Source: Pseudomonas synxantha (GTDB lineage: Bacteria > Pseudomonadota > Gammaproteobacteria > Pseudomonadales > Pseudomonadaceae). Taken from it: a stretch of 64,000 bases of DNA. The notes beneath the pieces are model-generated. The model was not told the DNA's origin. It did not search any database and was given only the letters and a program-made list of their open reading frames with translations. Location: positions 3,844,001 to 3,908,000 of the forward strand of contig NZ_LT629786.1 of the NCBI RefSeq assembly GCF_900105675.1. Reading direction: 5' to 3'. The translations under genes and the position numbers were made by a program. This document shows, in pieces, positions 34,880 through 43,171 of this stretch. The first letter of the stretch is position 1. Each line of letters begins with the position of its first letter.

Positions 34880-35821
34880 ATGGCTGACTCTGCGTTTTTC
34901 TGTTCACTGACCCACGAAGGCGTGCTTGCCGTCCGCGGCTCCGATGCTGCCAAGTTCCTGCAGGGACAACTGACCTGCAACCTCAATTACCTGAGTGAAA
35001 CCCAGGCCAGCCTGGGCGCGCGCTGTACGCAAAAAGGCCGTATGCAGTCCAGCTTTCGCATCCTGTTGCAAGGCGACGGCGTGCTGATGGCCATGGCCAC
35101 CGAGCTGCTCGAACCACAGCTGGCGGACCTGAAGAAATACGCGGTGTTCTCCAAATCCAAACTCACCGACGAAAGCGCCGCCTGGGCGCGCTTCGGCCTG
35201 GCAAACGCAGACGCTTCCCTGGCCGCCCTTGGCCTGGCACTGCCGGCCGAGACCGACAGCGTAGTACGCACCGATTCGCTCATCGCCATACGTGTCTCCC
35301 CTAACCGTGCCGAACTCTGGGTGCCCGCAGAGCAAGCCGACGCCGTGCGCAGCCAACTGGTCGCGCAGCTGCCACAGGCTGACTTGAATGCCTGGCTGCT
35401 CGGCCAGATCCGTGCCGGTATCGGCCAGGTGATGCCGCAGACTCGCGAGCTGTTCATCCCACAAATGCTCAACCTGCAGGCCGTGGGTGGCGTGAGCTTC
35501 AAGAAAGGCTGCTACACCGGCCAGGAAATCGTCGCGCGCATGCAGTACCTGGGCAAACTCAAGCGGCGCCTGTATCGCCTGAGCCTGGAGACGGTCGATC
35601 TACCCGAGCCAGGCACGCCATTGTTTTCACCCAGCCACAACAGCGCGATCGGCGAAGTCGTCATCGCGGCAAAAGCGGACCAGTCGATTGAACTTCTCGC
35701 CGTGCTGCAAGCCGAAGCTGCCGACAATGGCGACGTGCGCTTGGGCACCTTGGAAGGCCCTGGCTTGCACCTGCTCGACCTGCCCTACCAACTGGACCGT
35801 GATCGCGAGATCCAGCGTTAA
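34880..35821 (+). CDS. ygfZ: Folate-dependent Fe-S cluster repair/tRNA modification protein YgfZ
   Basis: 313 residues. The family signature KGCYTGQEIVARMQYLGK (with the redox Cys) is near 213-230, and the N-terminal part (AAKFLQGQLTCNL) is of the T-protein/aminomethyltransferase fold. It supports folate-linked maintenance of Fe-S enzymes such as MiaB. It is followed after 36 bases by the HDOD gene and is divergent from sdhE. Confidence 0.93.
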   Translation: MADSAFFCSLTHEGVLAVRGSDAAKFLQGQLTCNLNYLSETQASLGARCTQKGRMQSSFRILLQGDGVLMAMATELLEPQLADLKKYAVFSKSKLTDESAAWARFGLANADASLAALGLALPAETDSVVRTDSLIAIRVSPNRAELWVPAEQADAVRSQLVAQLPQADLNAWLLGQIRAGIGQVMPQTRELFIPQMLNLQAVGGVSFKKGCYTGQEIVARMQYLGKLKRRLYRLSLETVDLPEPGTPLFSPSHNSAIGEVVIAAKADQSIELLAVLQAEAADNGDVRLGTLEGPGLHLLDLPYQLDRDREIQR

Positions 35822-35857
35822 TCGCCGTACCTTTTTGCAGCACCCTAGAGAGCATGA

Positions 35858-36679
35858 ATGAACAAGCTGGCGGAAAAAGTCCAACAGGCTTTGGTGATGG
35901 CCATCGACAACGATGACCTGGTTCTGCCGACACTGCCGGAGGTGGCCCTGAGGATTCGCCAGGCCGCCGAAGACCCGGAGATCAGCATCAGCCACTTGAG
36001 CAAGGTGATCAGTCGCGACACCGCTCTGTCGGCGCGCCTGATCAAAGTGGTCAATAGCCCGCTGTTGCGGGCCAGCCAGGAAGTCACCGACCTGCACACC
36101 GCCATCACGCGGCTCGGCACCAACTACAGCAGCAACTTGGCCATCGGCCTGGTGATGGAGCAGATCTTTCACGCCCGCTCCGAAGTGGTTGCACAGAAAA
36201 TGCGCGATGTGTGGTGTCGCAGCCTGGAAGTAGCCGGCGTCAGCTATGCCTTGTGCCGCCGGCATAGCCACCTCAAGGCGGACCAGGCGGCCCTTGGTGG
36301 TTTGGTGCACCAGATCGGCGTGCTGCCGATCCTCACCTACGCCGAAGACCATTACGAACTGCTCTCGGACCCGGTCAGCCTCAACCACGTCATCGAGAGC
36401 ATTCACCCGTTACTGGGCGACAAACTGTTGGGCGGCTGGGACTTTCCGGAAATGCTGGCAAAACTGCCAGGGCAGTACCTGAACCTGGAACGCGACTCTG
36501 CCAGGCTCGACTATGTCGATCTGGTGCAGATCGCCGTACTCTACTGCCACCACAACACTGACCATCCGCTGGCGAAAGTCGACATTACCAGCGTGCCGGC
36601 GATGCAAAAGCTGCAGGTTGATCTCTACAGCGAAAAGTCACGCGCCGAACTGGATGAAGCGCGCTCAATGTTTTACTGA
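35858..36679 (+). CDS. HDOD-domain signalling protein
   Basis: 273 residues: one HDOD domain from about 20 to 215 (LPTLPEVALRIRQAAEDPEISISHLSKVIS, then LIKVVNSPLLRAS). This is a HD-related domain without the full metal motif, and there is no EAL or GGDEF partner domain. Such proteins take part in regulation and stress signalling, usually by unknown contacts. Its stop is directly followed by the stop of the convergent tctE, with no spacer. Confidence 0.88.
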   Translation: MNKLAEKVQQALVMAIDNDDLVLPTLPEVALRIRQAAEDPEISISHLSKVISRDTALSARLIKVVNSPLLRASQEVTDLHTAITRLGTNYSSNLAIGLVMEQIFHARSEVVAQKMRDVWCRSLEVAGVSYALCRRHSHLKADQAALGGLVHQIGVLPILTYAEDHYELLSDPVSLNHVIESIHPLLGDKLLGGWDFPEMLAKLPGQYLNLERDSARLDYVDLVQIAVLYCHHNTDHPLAKVDITSVPAMQKLQVDLYSEKSRAELDEARSMFY

Positions 36680-38065
36680 TCAACCCGCAATAAAACTCAC
36701 GCGCACTTTCAGCCCAGCCAACTCACCATCATGCAGGCTGATCTGCGCCAGGTGTGCGCGGCAGATCTCCCCGACAATCGCCAGTCCCAAGCCAGACCCC
36801 ATGCCCTGCTGGCTGCGTCGGTAAAAACGCTCGAATACCCGATCCCGCTCATCCAGCGGGATGCCCGGGCCATCATCTTCGACCTCCAGCACCGCCGGTG
36901 CCGTCACCCGCAGAATCACATTGCCACCAGGCGGTGTGTGGGCCAGGGCGTTATCCACCAGGTTGCTCAGCAACTCGTTCAACAGCGTCGGTTCGCCGCG
37001 CAGCCATATGGGCTCGTCCGCCTCCAGTGCCAAGGCCACTCCCCGCGCATGAGCCAGTGGCGCCATAGCCATGCCCAGCTCGCGGGCCAACTGGCTGAGG
37101 TCGAGCAATTGCGCACCGCCCTCGGCAATGGCCCGGGCACCGTTTTCAACGCGGGCCAGGGACAACAACTGGTTAGCCAAGTGCGTCAGGCGGTCGGTGC
37201 CTTGGGCGGCACTTTCCAGGGTGCTGCGCCAGCTGGCCGGTTCTTCGGCGCGCAGGCCCAACTCCAGCCGGGCCTTGAGTGCCGCCAGCGGCGTGCGCAG
37301 CTCATGGGCTGCATCGGCGATAAACTGCGCCTGGCGCTCGAACTGCCCGCGCAGGCGTTCGGTAAAGTGGTTGAGGGAACGCACCAACGGGCCGAATTCA
37401 TCCTGAACTTCCACCAGCGGCAGCGGCCGCAGGTCATCGGGCTGGCGCTCTTCCACCGCGGTGCGCAGGCGTTCCAACGGGCGCAATGCCGCGCTCACGG
37501 CGAACCACACCAGCAGCAGTGCACCGATGGCGAGCATGCCCAAGCGCAACAGCGTGTCGGCCATCAAGCTGCGGGCCATGGCGACCCGTGCTTCGTCGGT
37601 TTCGGCGACGCGGATTTCCGCCATGCCATTCATGTTCGGTTCGGAGACGGCCTTGAGCAGGCTCACCACCCGTACAGGTTGGCCTTGATACTTGGCATCG
37701 TAGAAGCGCGCCAGGGCCGGGTAATCGTCGGTGCGCGGCGTGCCGGGGGGCGGGCCGGGCAAATTTTCGTAGCCGGAAATCAGCTTCTGGTCGATGTCAT
37801 TGACCTGGTAATAAATACGCCCTGCGCTGTCGTAGGCGAAGGTGTCCAAGGCCACGTATGGCACATTCGCGCTAAGGGTGCCGTCGACCTGGGTCAAGCC
37901 GGCGGCAATGGTGCGCGCCGAGGCCAGCAAGGTGCGGTCATAGGCGGTGTCGGCGGCTTCGCGGCCATTCCAGTAGGCACTCATGCCGCTGGCGAGCATC
38001 AACAACACCAGCAGCAGCGCCAGGTTGCACAGCAGGCGCCAGCGCAGGCTGCTGGGCTTATGCAT
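36680..38065 (-). CDS. tctE: Sensor histidine kinase TctE
   Basis: 461 residues. An N-terminal membrane helix (about 8-30) precedes a periplasmic sensor (about 31-165) and a second helix (about 168-190). A HAMP-like linker, H-box FIADAAHELRTPLAALKARL, N-box NLVDNALAHTPPGG and G-boxes VEDDGPGIP and GSGLGLAIV follow. The start at 38065 (MHKPSSLRWR) was chosen. It overlaps tctD by eight bases, and the pair faces tctCBA, so it senses tricarboxylates such as citrate outside the membrane. Confidence 0.92.
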   Translation of the reverse strand: MHKPSSLRWRLLCNLALLLVLLMLASGMSAYWNGREAADTAYDRTLLASARTIAAGLTQVDGTLSANVPYVALDTFAYDSAGRIYYQVNDIDQKLISGYENLPGPPPGTPRTDDYPALARFYDAKYQGQPVRVVSLLKAVSEPNMNGMAEIRVAETDEARVAMARSLMADTLLRLGMLAIGALLLVWFAVSAALRPLERLRTAVEERQPDDLRPLPLVEVQDEFGPLVRSLNHFTERLRGQFERQAQFIADAAHELRTPLAALKARLELGLRAEEPASWRSTLESAAQGTDRLTHLANQLLSLARVENGARAIAEGGAQLLDLSQLARELGMAMAPLAHARGVALALEADEPIWLRGEPTLLNELLSNLVDNALAHTPPGGNVILRVTAPAVLEVEDDGPGIPLDERDRVFERFYRRSQQGMGSGLGLAIVGEICRAHLAQISLHDGELAGLKVRVSFIAG

Positions 38066-38729
38066 CGCGGGCTTCCAACAAGTAGCCAAGGCCGCGGAAC
38101 GTCACGATGGCGATAGGCTGGCCGTCTAGCTTCTTGCGCAGGCGGTGCACGTAGATTTCGATGGCGTCGGGGCTGGCTTCCTCATCGAGGCCGAATACCT
38201 GGGAGGCCAACTGCTCCTTGCTCATTACGCGGCCTGGCCGGGCGATAAGGGCTTCGAGCACGGCTTGCTCGCGGGAGGTCAAGGTCATCAACTCGCCCCC
38301 AACCGTGAAGCGCCGGGTGTCGAGGTCATACACCAGTACCCCGCACGCCTGCTGGCGCTCCCCGCCCAGCACACTGCGTCGCAGCAGCGCCTTGACCCGT
38401 GCTTCCAGCTCCGTCAGCTCAAACGGCTTGGCGAGGTAGTCGTCGGCGCCCAGGTTCAGGCCGTGCACGCGATCTTTCACATCGCTGCGCGCCGTCAGCA
38501 TCAGCACCGGCAGGTTTTTGCCACGGGCCCGCAGGCGCGCCAGTACCTCGAAACCATCCATGCGCGGCAGGCCCACGTCGAGGATTACCGCCGCGTACTC
38601 CTCACTGCCCAAGGCCAGGTCCGCGGCCACGCCATCGTGCAGCACGTCGACCGTCAAACCCATGCCCTTGAGCGCCTGGGCGACACTTTCGGCGAGTTGC
38701 AAATGGTCTTCAACCAGGAGGACACGCAT
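38058..38729 (-). CDS. tctD: Response regulator TctD (OmpR family)
   Basis: 223 residues. The receiver domain (about 1-115) has the phospho-Asp in VILDVGLPRMDG near 51 and Lys in DYLAKPFEL near 101. The winged-helix OmpR DNA-binding domain (about 125-220) ends in YVHRLRKKLDG. It activates the tctCBA operon on the other side of a 244-base gap. Three 11-base direct repeats in that gap are its likely site. Confidence 0.94.
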   Translation of the reverse strand: MRVLLVEDHLQLAESVAQALKGMGLTVDVLHDGVAADLALGSEEYAAVILDVGLPRMDGFEVLARLRARGKNLPVLMLTARSDVKDRVHGLNLGADDYLAKPFELTELEARVKALLRRSVLGGERQQACGVLVYDLDTRRFTVGGELMTLTSREQAVLEALIARPGRVMSKEQLASQVFGLDEEASPDAIEIYVHRLRKKLDGQPIAIVTFRGLGYLLEARDA

Positions 38730-38825
38730 GGACTTCTACCTCATGAGGAGTGATCGGCGCGGCTTTTTATCGACCCGCTGGCCGGCGAGTTTACAGGCGC
38801 AACCTGCCCTGTGAAGCCCGAAAAC

Positions 38826-38858
38826 ATTGAAAGACAATTGAAAGGTTAGTGAAAGCTT
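38826..38858. promoter_or_regulatory. Three 11-bp direct repeats, probable TctD binding site
   Basis: ATTGAAAGACA, ATTGAAAGGTT and AGTGAAAGCTT lie in tandem with an exact 11-base period, each sharing NTGAAAG. OmpR-type regulators bind direct repeats with about one helical turn spacing. The block lies 97 bases from tctD and 116 bases from tctC, so it could act on both promoters. Confidence 0.65.
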
Positions 38859-38973
38859 CGCCCTTTAGCATCCAGCCACGGTGGTCTATGCCTGCCGAGC
38901 TACCTGATTCGTAGCACCCGAAAAACGCCTCGAAGCGTTTTCGTCAAAATAAGAACAATAACGGAGAAATCCC

Positions 38974-39957
38974 ATGACCTCTTCACTACGTAAAGTTGCC
39001 CTCGCCGCCGGCTGCATGCTGTTCGCCGGCCAACTGCTGGCCGCCGACGAACCCAAGCGTCCTGAATGCATCGCCCCGGCCTCCCCAGGCGGTGGTTTCG
39101 ACCTGACCTGCAAGCTGGCGCAAAGCGCGTTGGTCAATGAAAAGCTGCTGAGCAAGCCAATGCGTGTGACCTACATGCCCGGCGGCGTGGGCGCGGTGGC
39201 CTACAACGCCGTGGTCGCCCAGCGCCCTGCGGACGCCGGCACCCTGGTGGCCTGGTCCAGCGGTTCACTGCTGAACCTGGCCCAAGGCAAGTTCGGCCGT
39301 TTCGATGAAACCAACGTGCGCTGGCTGGCTGCCGTAGGCACCAGCTACGGCGCCATCGCGGTGAAAAGCGACTCGCCCTACAAGACCCTCGACGACCTGG
39401 TCCAGGCGTTGAAGAAGGACCCGAGCAAGGTCGTGATTGGTTCCGGCGGTACCGTCGGCAGCCAGGACTGGATGCAAACAGCACTGATCGCCAAGGCGGC
39501 CGGCATCAACCCCCGTGACCTGCGTTATGTGGCGCTCGAAGGTGGCGGCGAAATCGCCACGGCGCTGCTGGGCGGCCATATCCAGGTGGGCAGTACCGAC
39601 ATCTCCGACTCCATGCCACACATCCAGAGCGGCGATATGCGCTTGCTGGCCGTGTTCGCTGAAAAGCGCCTGGACGAACCGGAAATGAAAGACATCCCGA
39701 CGGCCAAGGAGCAAGGCTACGACATCGTCTGGCCGGTGGTGCGCGGTTTCTACCTTGGGCCAAAAGTCAGCGATGCCGACTATGCCTGGTGGAAAGATGC
39801 GTTCGACAAACTGCTGGCCTCCGAGGACTTCGCCAAGCTGCGTGACCAGCGCGAGCTGTTCCCGTTCGCCATGACTGGCCAGGAGCTGGACACCTACGTG
39901 AAGAAACAGGTGGCCGACTACAAAGTGCTGGCCAAAGAGTTCGGCCTGATCCAGTAA
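38974..39957 (+). CDS. tctC: Tripartite tricarboxylate-binding protein TctC
   Basis: 327 residues. The signal peptide ends near residue 23 (AGQLLAADE), and the BugT/TctC fold follows: CIAPASPGGGFDLTCKLAQ, MRVTYMPGGVGAVAYN, and ALLGGHIQVGSTDISD near 190. It is the periplasmic receptor of the TTT transporter, binding citrate or related tricarboxylates. It is followed by a stable hairpin before tctB and faces the tctDE genes. Confidence 0.95.
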   Translation: MTSSLRKVALAAGCMLFAGQLLAADEPKRPECIAPASPGGGFDLTCKLAQSALVNEKLLSKPMRVTYMPGGVGAVAYNAVVAQRPADAGTLVAWSSGSLLNLAQGKFGRFDETNVRWLAAVGTSYGAIAVKSDSPYKTLDDLVQALKKDPSKVVIGSGGTVGSQDWMQTALIAKAAGINPRDLRYVALEGGGEIATALLGGHIQVGSTDISDSMPHIQSGDMRLLAVFAEKRLDEPEMKDIPTAKEQGYDIVWPVVRGFYLGPKVSDADYAWWKDAFDKLLASEDFAKLRDQRELFPFAMTGQELDTYVKKQVADYKVLAKEFGLIQ

Positions 39958-39974
39958 TCGCCCCCTGTTCGCAC

Positions 39975-40005
39975 GGCCACGCCTTCGTGCATCGAAGGCG
40001 TGGCC
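39975..40005 (+). promoter_or_regulatory. Intercistronic hairpin between tctC and tctB
   Basis: Perfect 13-base stem GGCCACGCCTTCG / CGAAGGCGTGGCC with a five-base loop, 17 bases after the tctC stop. There is no T run, so it is unlikely to terminate fully. It probably blocks 3' exonucleases and gives more receptor (TctC) than membrane subunits. It ends just before the tctB ribosome site AGGAG. Confidence 0.7.
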
Positions 40006-40017
40006 CAGGAGTTCTCC

Positions 40018-40476
40018 ATGCTCTTTCAACGCATTTTCGCTGCCGCGATGTTACTGGCCTGTATCGGCCTGGCACTCATGGCCTGGCCGTATCAGGCGGC
40101 CTTTTCCTACGAACCGGTAGGGCCTCGGGCGTTCCCCCTGCTGCTGATCGGGCTGATGGGCCTGGCGCTGATCTACATGCTGATTCGTCCGCAACCGACC
40201 AAGCACACCGACGATGAGCCGGCGCTGGACCGCCCGACCCTGGTCAAGATCGGGATTTGCGTGGCCTTGCTGCTGGTGTTTGCCGGCACTTTCGAATCCC
40301 TGGGTTTCATTCTCAGCAGCATGCTCATTGGCATTCCGATGGCGCGGCTGTACGGCGGCCGCTGGTTGCCTAGCGTGGTCATCATCACCTTGATGAGCAT
40401 CGGTCTTTATCTGCTGTTCGATAAAACCATGGACGTGCCACTGCCCCTCGGTCTGCTCGACGTTCTGGAGAACTGA
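40018..40476 (+). CDS. tctB: Tricarboxylate transporter small membrane subunit TctB
   Basis: 152 residues, four predicted helices. The start ATG 40018 has AGGAG at seven-base spacing; the in-frame ATG/GTG at 40000 lacks one. The YEPVGPRAFPLLLIGLMGLAL segment is the usual TctB signature. It pairs with TctA in the membrane. The stop is two bases before the tctA start. Confidence 0.92.
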   Translation: MLFQRIFAAAMLLACIGLALMAWPYQAAFSYEPVGPRAFPLLLIGLMGLALIYMLIRPQPTKHTDDEPALDRPTLVKIGICVALLLVFAGTFESLGFILSSMLIGIPMARLYGGRWLPSVVIITLMSIGLYLLFDKTMDVPLPLGLLDVLEN

Positions 40477-40477
40477 T

Positions 40478-41992
40478 ATGGATACTTTTGGCTATTTGGG
40501 CCAGGGTTTCGGCGTCGCGCTGAGCCCCTACAACCTGGTGACCGCCCTGTGCGGCACCCTGATCGGCACCGTGGTCGGCCTGCTGCCGGGGCTGGGCCCG
40601 ATCAACGGCGTGGCACTGTTGATCCCCATCGCGTTTGCCCTGGGCCTGCCGCCCGAATCAGCGCTGATCCTGCTGGCAGCCGTATACCTGGGTTGTGAAT
40701 ACGGCGGCCGGATCAGCTCGATCCTGCTCAACATCCCGGGCGAAGCTTCCACCGTGATGACCACCCTCGACGGCTACCCAATGGCCCGTAAAGGCATGGC
40801 CGGCGTGGCGTTGTCGCTGTCTGCCTGGAGCTCGTTCATCGGTGCGTTTATCGCCACCTGCGGCATGGTGCTGTTCGCCCCGCTGCTGGCCAAATGGGCG
40901 ATTGCCTTTGGGCCTGCGGAATATTTCGTGTTGATGGTATTTGCGATTGTCTGCCTGGGCGGCATGGCCGGTGACAAACCGCTGAAAACCTTCGTCTCGG
41001 CGTTGATCGGCCTGTTCCTTGCCTGCGTGGGCATCGATGCCAACAGCGGTGTGTATCGCTTTACCGGCGACAATATCCACCTGACCGACGGCATCCAGTT
41101 CGTGGTGTTGGTGCTGGGCCTGTTCTCCATCAGTGAGATCCTGCTGCTCCTGGAAAAAACCCACCGTGGCCAGGAAGCGGTGAAAGCCACCGGGCGCATG
41201 ATGTTCAACGTCAAGGAAGCCTTGTCGGTGTTGGCTGTAAACCTGCGTTGCGGGGTGTCAGGCTTTATCATCGGTGTCTTGCCAGGTGCTGGCGCGACTA
41301 TGGCCTCGGCCGTGGCCTACATGACCGAGAAACGTATCGCCGGCGCCAGCGGCAAGTTCGGCCAAGGCGACATGCGTGGCCTGGCAGCACCGGAAACCGC
41401 CATCGGCGCTTCGGTCTGCGGCGCCATGGTGCCGATGCTGACCCTCGGTGTTCCTGGCTCAGGCACCACGGCCGTGATGATCGGCGCGCTGTCGCTCTAC
41501 AACATCACCCCTGGCCCGCTGCTGTTCCAACAGCAACCGGACATCGTCTGGGGCCTGATCGCCTCGTTGTTTATCGCCAACATCATGCTGGTGGTCCTCA
41601 ACATCCCGATGATTCGCATCTTCACGCGCATCCTTGCCGTGCCGAACTGGGCGCTGGTGCCAGTGATCGCCATCATCACTGCGATTGGTGTGTACGCCGT
41701 ACATGCCACCACTTTCGACCTGTTCCTGATGATCGCCATCGGCATCTTCGGCTACATCCTGCGCAAGCTGGACTTCCCACTGTCGCCGTTGCTGCTGGGC
41801 TTTATCCTCGGTGGCCTGATGGAGCAGAACCTGCGTCGTGCGCTGTCGATTTCCAATGGCGCGCTGGAGATCCTGTGGTCAAGCCCGATCACCTTCGGTG
41901 TGTGGGTAATGACCGCCATCATGCTGCTCGTGCCGTTGCTGCGTATCTGGCGCAAGCGCTCCTTGCAGCGTCGTGCCGTAGCCGATGCCTGA
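40478..41992 (+). CDS. tctA: Tricarboxylate transporter large permease TctA
   Basis: 504 residues, about 12 helices. Duplicated TctA motifs are visible: GTVVGLLPGLGPINGVALLIP near 30, YGGRISSILLNIPGEASTVMTTLDGYP near 75, and FIIGVLPGAGATMASAVAYMTE near 265. It carries tricarboxylate with sodium or protons, fed by TctC. Its end overlaps the start of the AbrB-like gene by eight bases. Confidence 0.95.
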   Translation: MDTFGYLGQGFGVALSPYNLVTALCGTLIGTVVGLLPGLGPINGVALLIPIAFALGLPPESALILLAAVYLGCEYGGRISSILLNIPGEASTVMTTLDGYPMARKGMAGVALSLSAWSSFIGAFIATCGMVLFAPLLAKWAIAFGPAEYFVLMVFAIVCLGGMAGDKPLKTFVSALIGLFLACVGIDANSGVYRFTGDNIHLTDGIQFVVLVLGLFSISEILLLLEKTHRGQEAVKATGRMMFNVKEALSVLAVNLRCGVSGFIIGVLPGAGATMASAVAYMTEKRIAGASGKFGQGDMRGLAAPETAIGASVCGAMVPMLTLGVPGSGTTAVMIGALSLYNITPGPLLFQQQPDIVWGLIASLFIANIMLVVLNIPMIRIFTRILAVPNWALVPVIAIITAIGVYAVHATTFDLFLMIAIGIFGYILRKLDFPLSPLLLGFILGGLMEQNLRRALSISNGALEILWSSPITFGVWVMTAIMLLVPLLRIWRKRSLQRRAVADA

Positions 41993-43013
41993 GGTCACCT
42001 TCAAACATTGGTGGGGAACACCGCTGGTCGGCCTGGCCGGCGGTTACCTGGCCAGCCTCGTCGGCTGGCCGTTGCCGTATATGGTCGGCTCGTTGCTGGC
42101 GATCATCCTGGTGCGCTGCCTCACGCCCTGGCAATTGGCGGAGATTCCCGGCGGACGCAAATGCGGGCAATGGGTGGTGGGCATCGGCATCGGCCTGCAC
42201 TTCACGCCGGTGGTGATCGAGCAGGTCATGAGCCACTTCGGCCTGATCTTCTTCGGGGCGCTGGTGACGAGTTTGTCGAGCGTAGTGGGTGTGTGGTTGA
42301 TGCGCCGCAGTGGGGAAGATCGCGCCACGGCGTTTTTCTCCAGCATGCCGGGCGGCTCCGGCGAGATGGTCAACCTCGGCGCCCGCAATGGCGCAGTGCT
42401 TAGCCGGGTTGCAGCAGGGCAGAGTTTGCGGGTGTTGGTGGTGGTGTTGTGTGTGCCGGCGATCTTCAAGTATTTGCTGGGCGGCGGTGCACCGCAGTTT
42501 CATCCCGCACCGGTCGACTGGGCCTGGCTGGCCATGCTGTTTCCGGTAGGTGCGCTGGTTGCCTGGGGCTGGCAGCGTTTGCGCCAACCCAATCCCTGGT
42601 TATTCGGGCCATTGCTGGTGAGTGCCATCGCCAGCGTGACCTGGGATTTACACATTGGCCTGCCCGACGGCGGCAGCCAGATCGGCCAATGGCTGATCGG
42701 CAGCGGTTTGGGCTGCCACTTCAATCGGCAGTTCTTCCGCAGCGCACCGGCGTTCATGGGCCGCACCTTGATTGGCACGGCCTTGACCATGGCGCTCGCC
42801 ACGTTGGCAGCGGTAGGGTTGAGTGCGCTGACCCACCTGGACCTGCGCTCACTGACGCTGGGCATGATGCCCGGTGGCATCGCCGAGATGAGCCTGACGG
42901 CAGAGACCCTGCAATTGTCGGTGCCGTTGGTGACAGCGATGCAGGTGATGCGCTTGTTGTTTGTGTTGTTTCTGGCCGAGCCGTTGTTCAGGCATTGGAA
43001 TCGGCAATCCTGA
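41985..43013 (+). CDS. AbrB-family (Gneg_AbrB duplication) membrane protein
   Basis: 342 residues, about ten helices in two repeats. GGYLASLVGWPLPYMVGSLLAIIL and LGMMPGGIAEMSLTAETL are the usual features of the protein family called AbrB (not the Bacillus regulator). Its function is poorly known, and some members were misannotated as ammonia monooxygenase. Translation is coupled to tctA by an eight-base overlap, so it may belong to tricarboxylate uptake or metabolite export. Confidence 0.85.
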   Translation: MPEVTFKHWWGTPLVGLAGGYLASLVGWPLPYMVGSLLAIILVRCLTPWQLAEIPGGRKCGQWVVGIGIGLHFTPVVIEQVMSHFGLIFFGALVTSLSSVVGVWLMRRSGEDRATAFFSSMPGGSGEMVNLGARNGAVLSRVAAGQSLRVLVVVLCVPAIFKYLLGGGAPQFHPAPVDWAWLAMLFPVGALVAWGWQRLRQPNPWLFGPLLVSAIASVTWDLHIGLPDGGSQIGQWLIGSGLGCHFNRQFFRSAPAFMGRTLIGTALTMALATLAAVGLSALTHLDLRSLTLGMMPGGIAEMSLTAETLQLSVPLVTAMQVMRLLFVLFLAEPLFRHWNRQS

Positions 43014-43058
43014 TCTTGCTCTGAGTAGGGTCGCCCAGGTCCCTACCATTCGTCGGCA

Positions 43059-43074
43059 CTGTCAATTCTCACAG
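43059..43074 (+). promoter_or_regulatory. Shared 16-bp dyad, copy A
   Basis: CTGTCAATTCTCACAG, 97 bases before the ATG at 43172, followed by CTATC. It matches four other copies (46948, 52039, 54278, 56857), each upstream of a gene of the same island. It is probably a binding site for one regulator; the regulator is not identified. Confidence 0.6.
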
Positions 43075-43171
43075 CTATCTCTCGCCCTCGTCACAGCGTT
43101 GAATCAACCGAGTGATGCTCAGCCCAACCAGTTCGGGCACGCTCCTCAACGGCTCTGACAGGACCTTCTTC

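Noticed and set aside
36731..38116. 461-residue plus-strand ORF opposite tctE
   Set aside because: Shadow of the kinase gene; rich in Gln/His/Arg, no family, and tctE motifs are complete.
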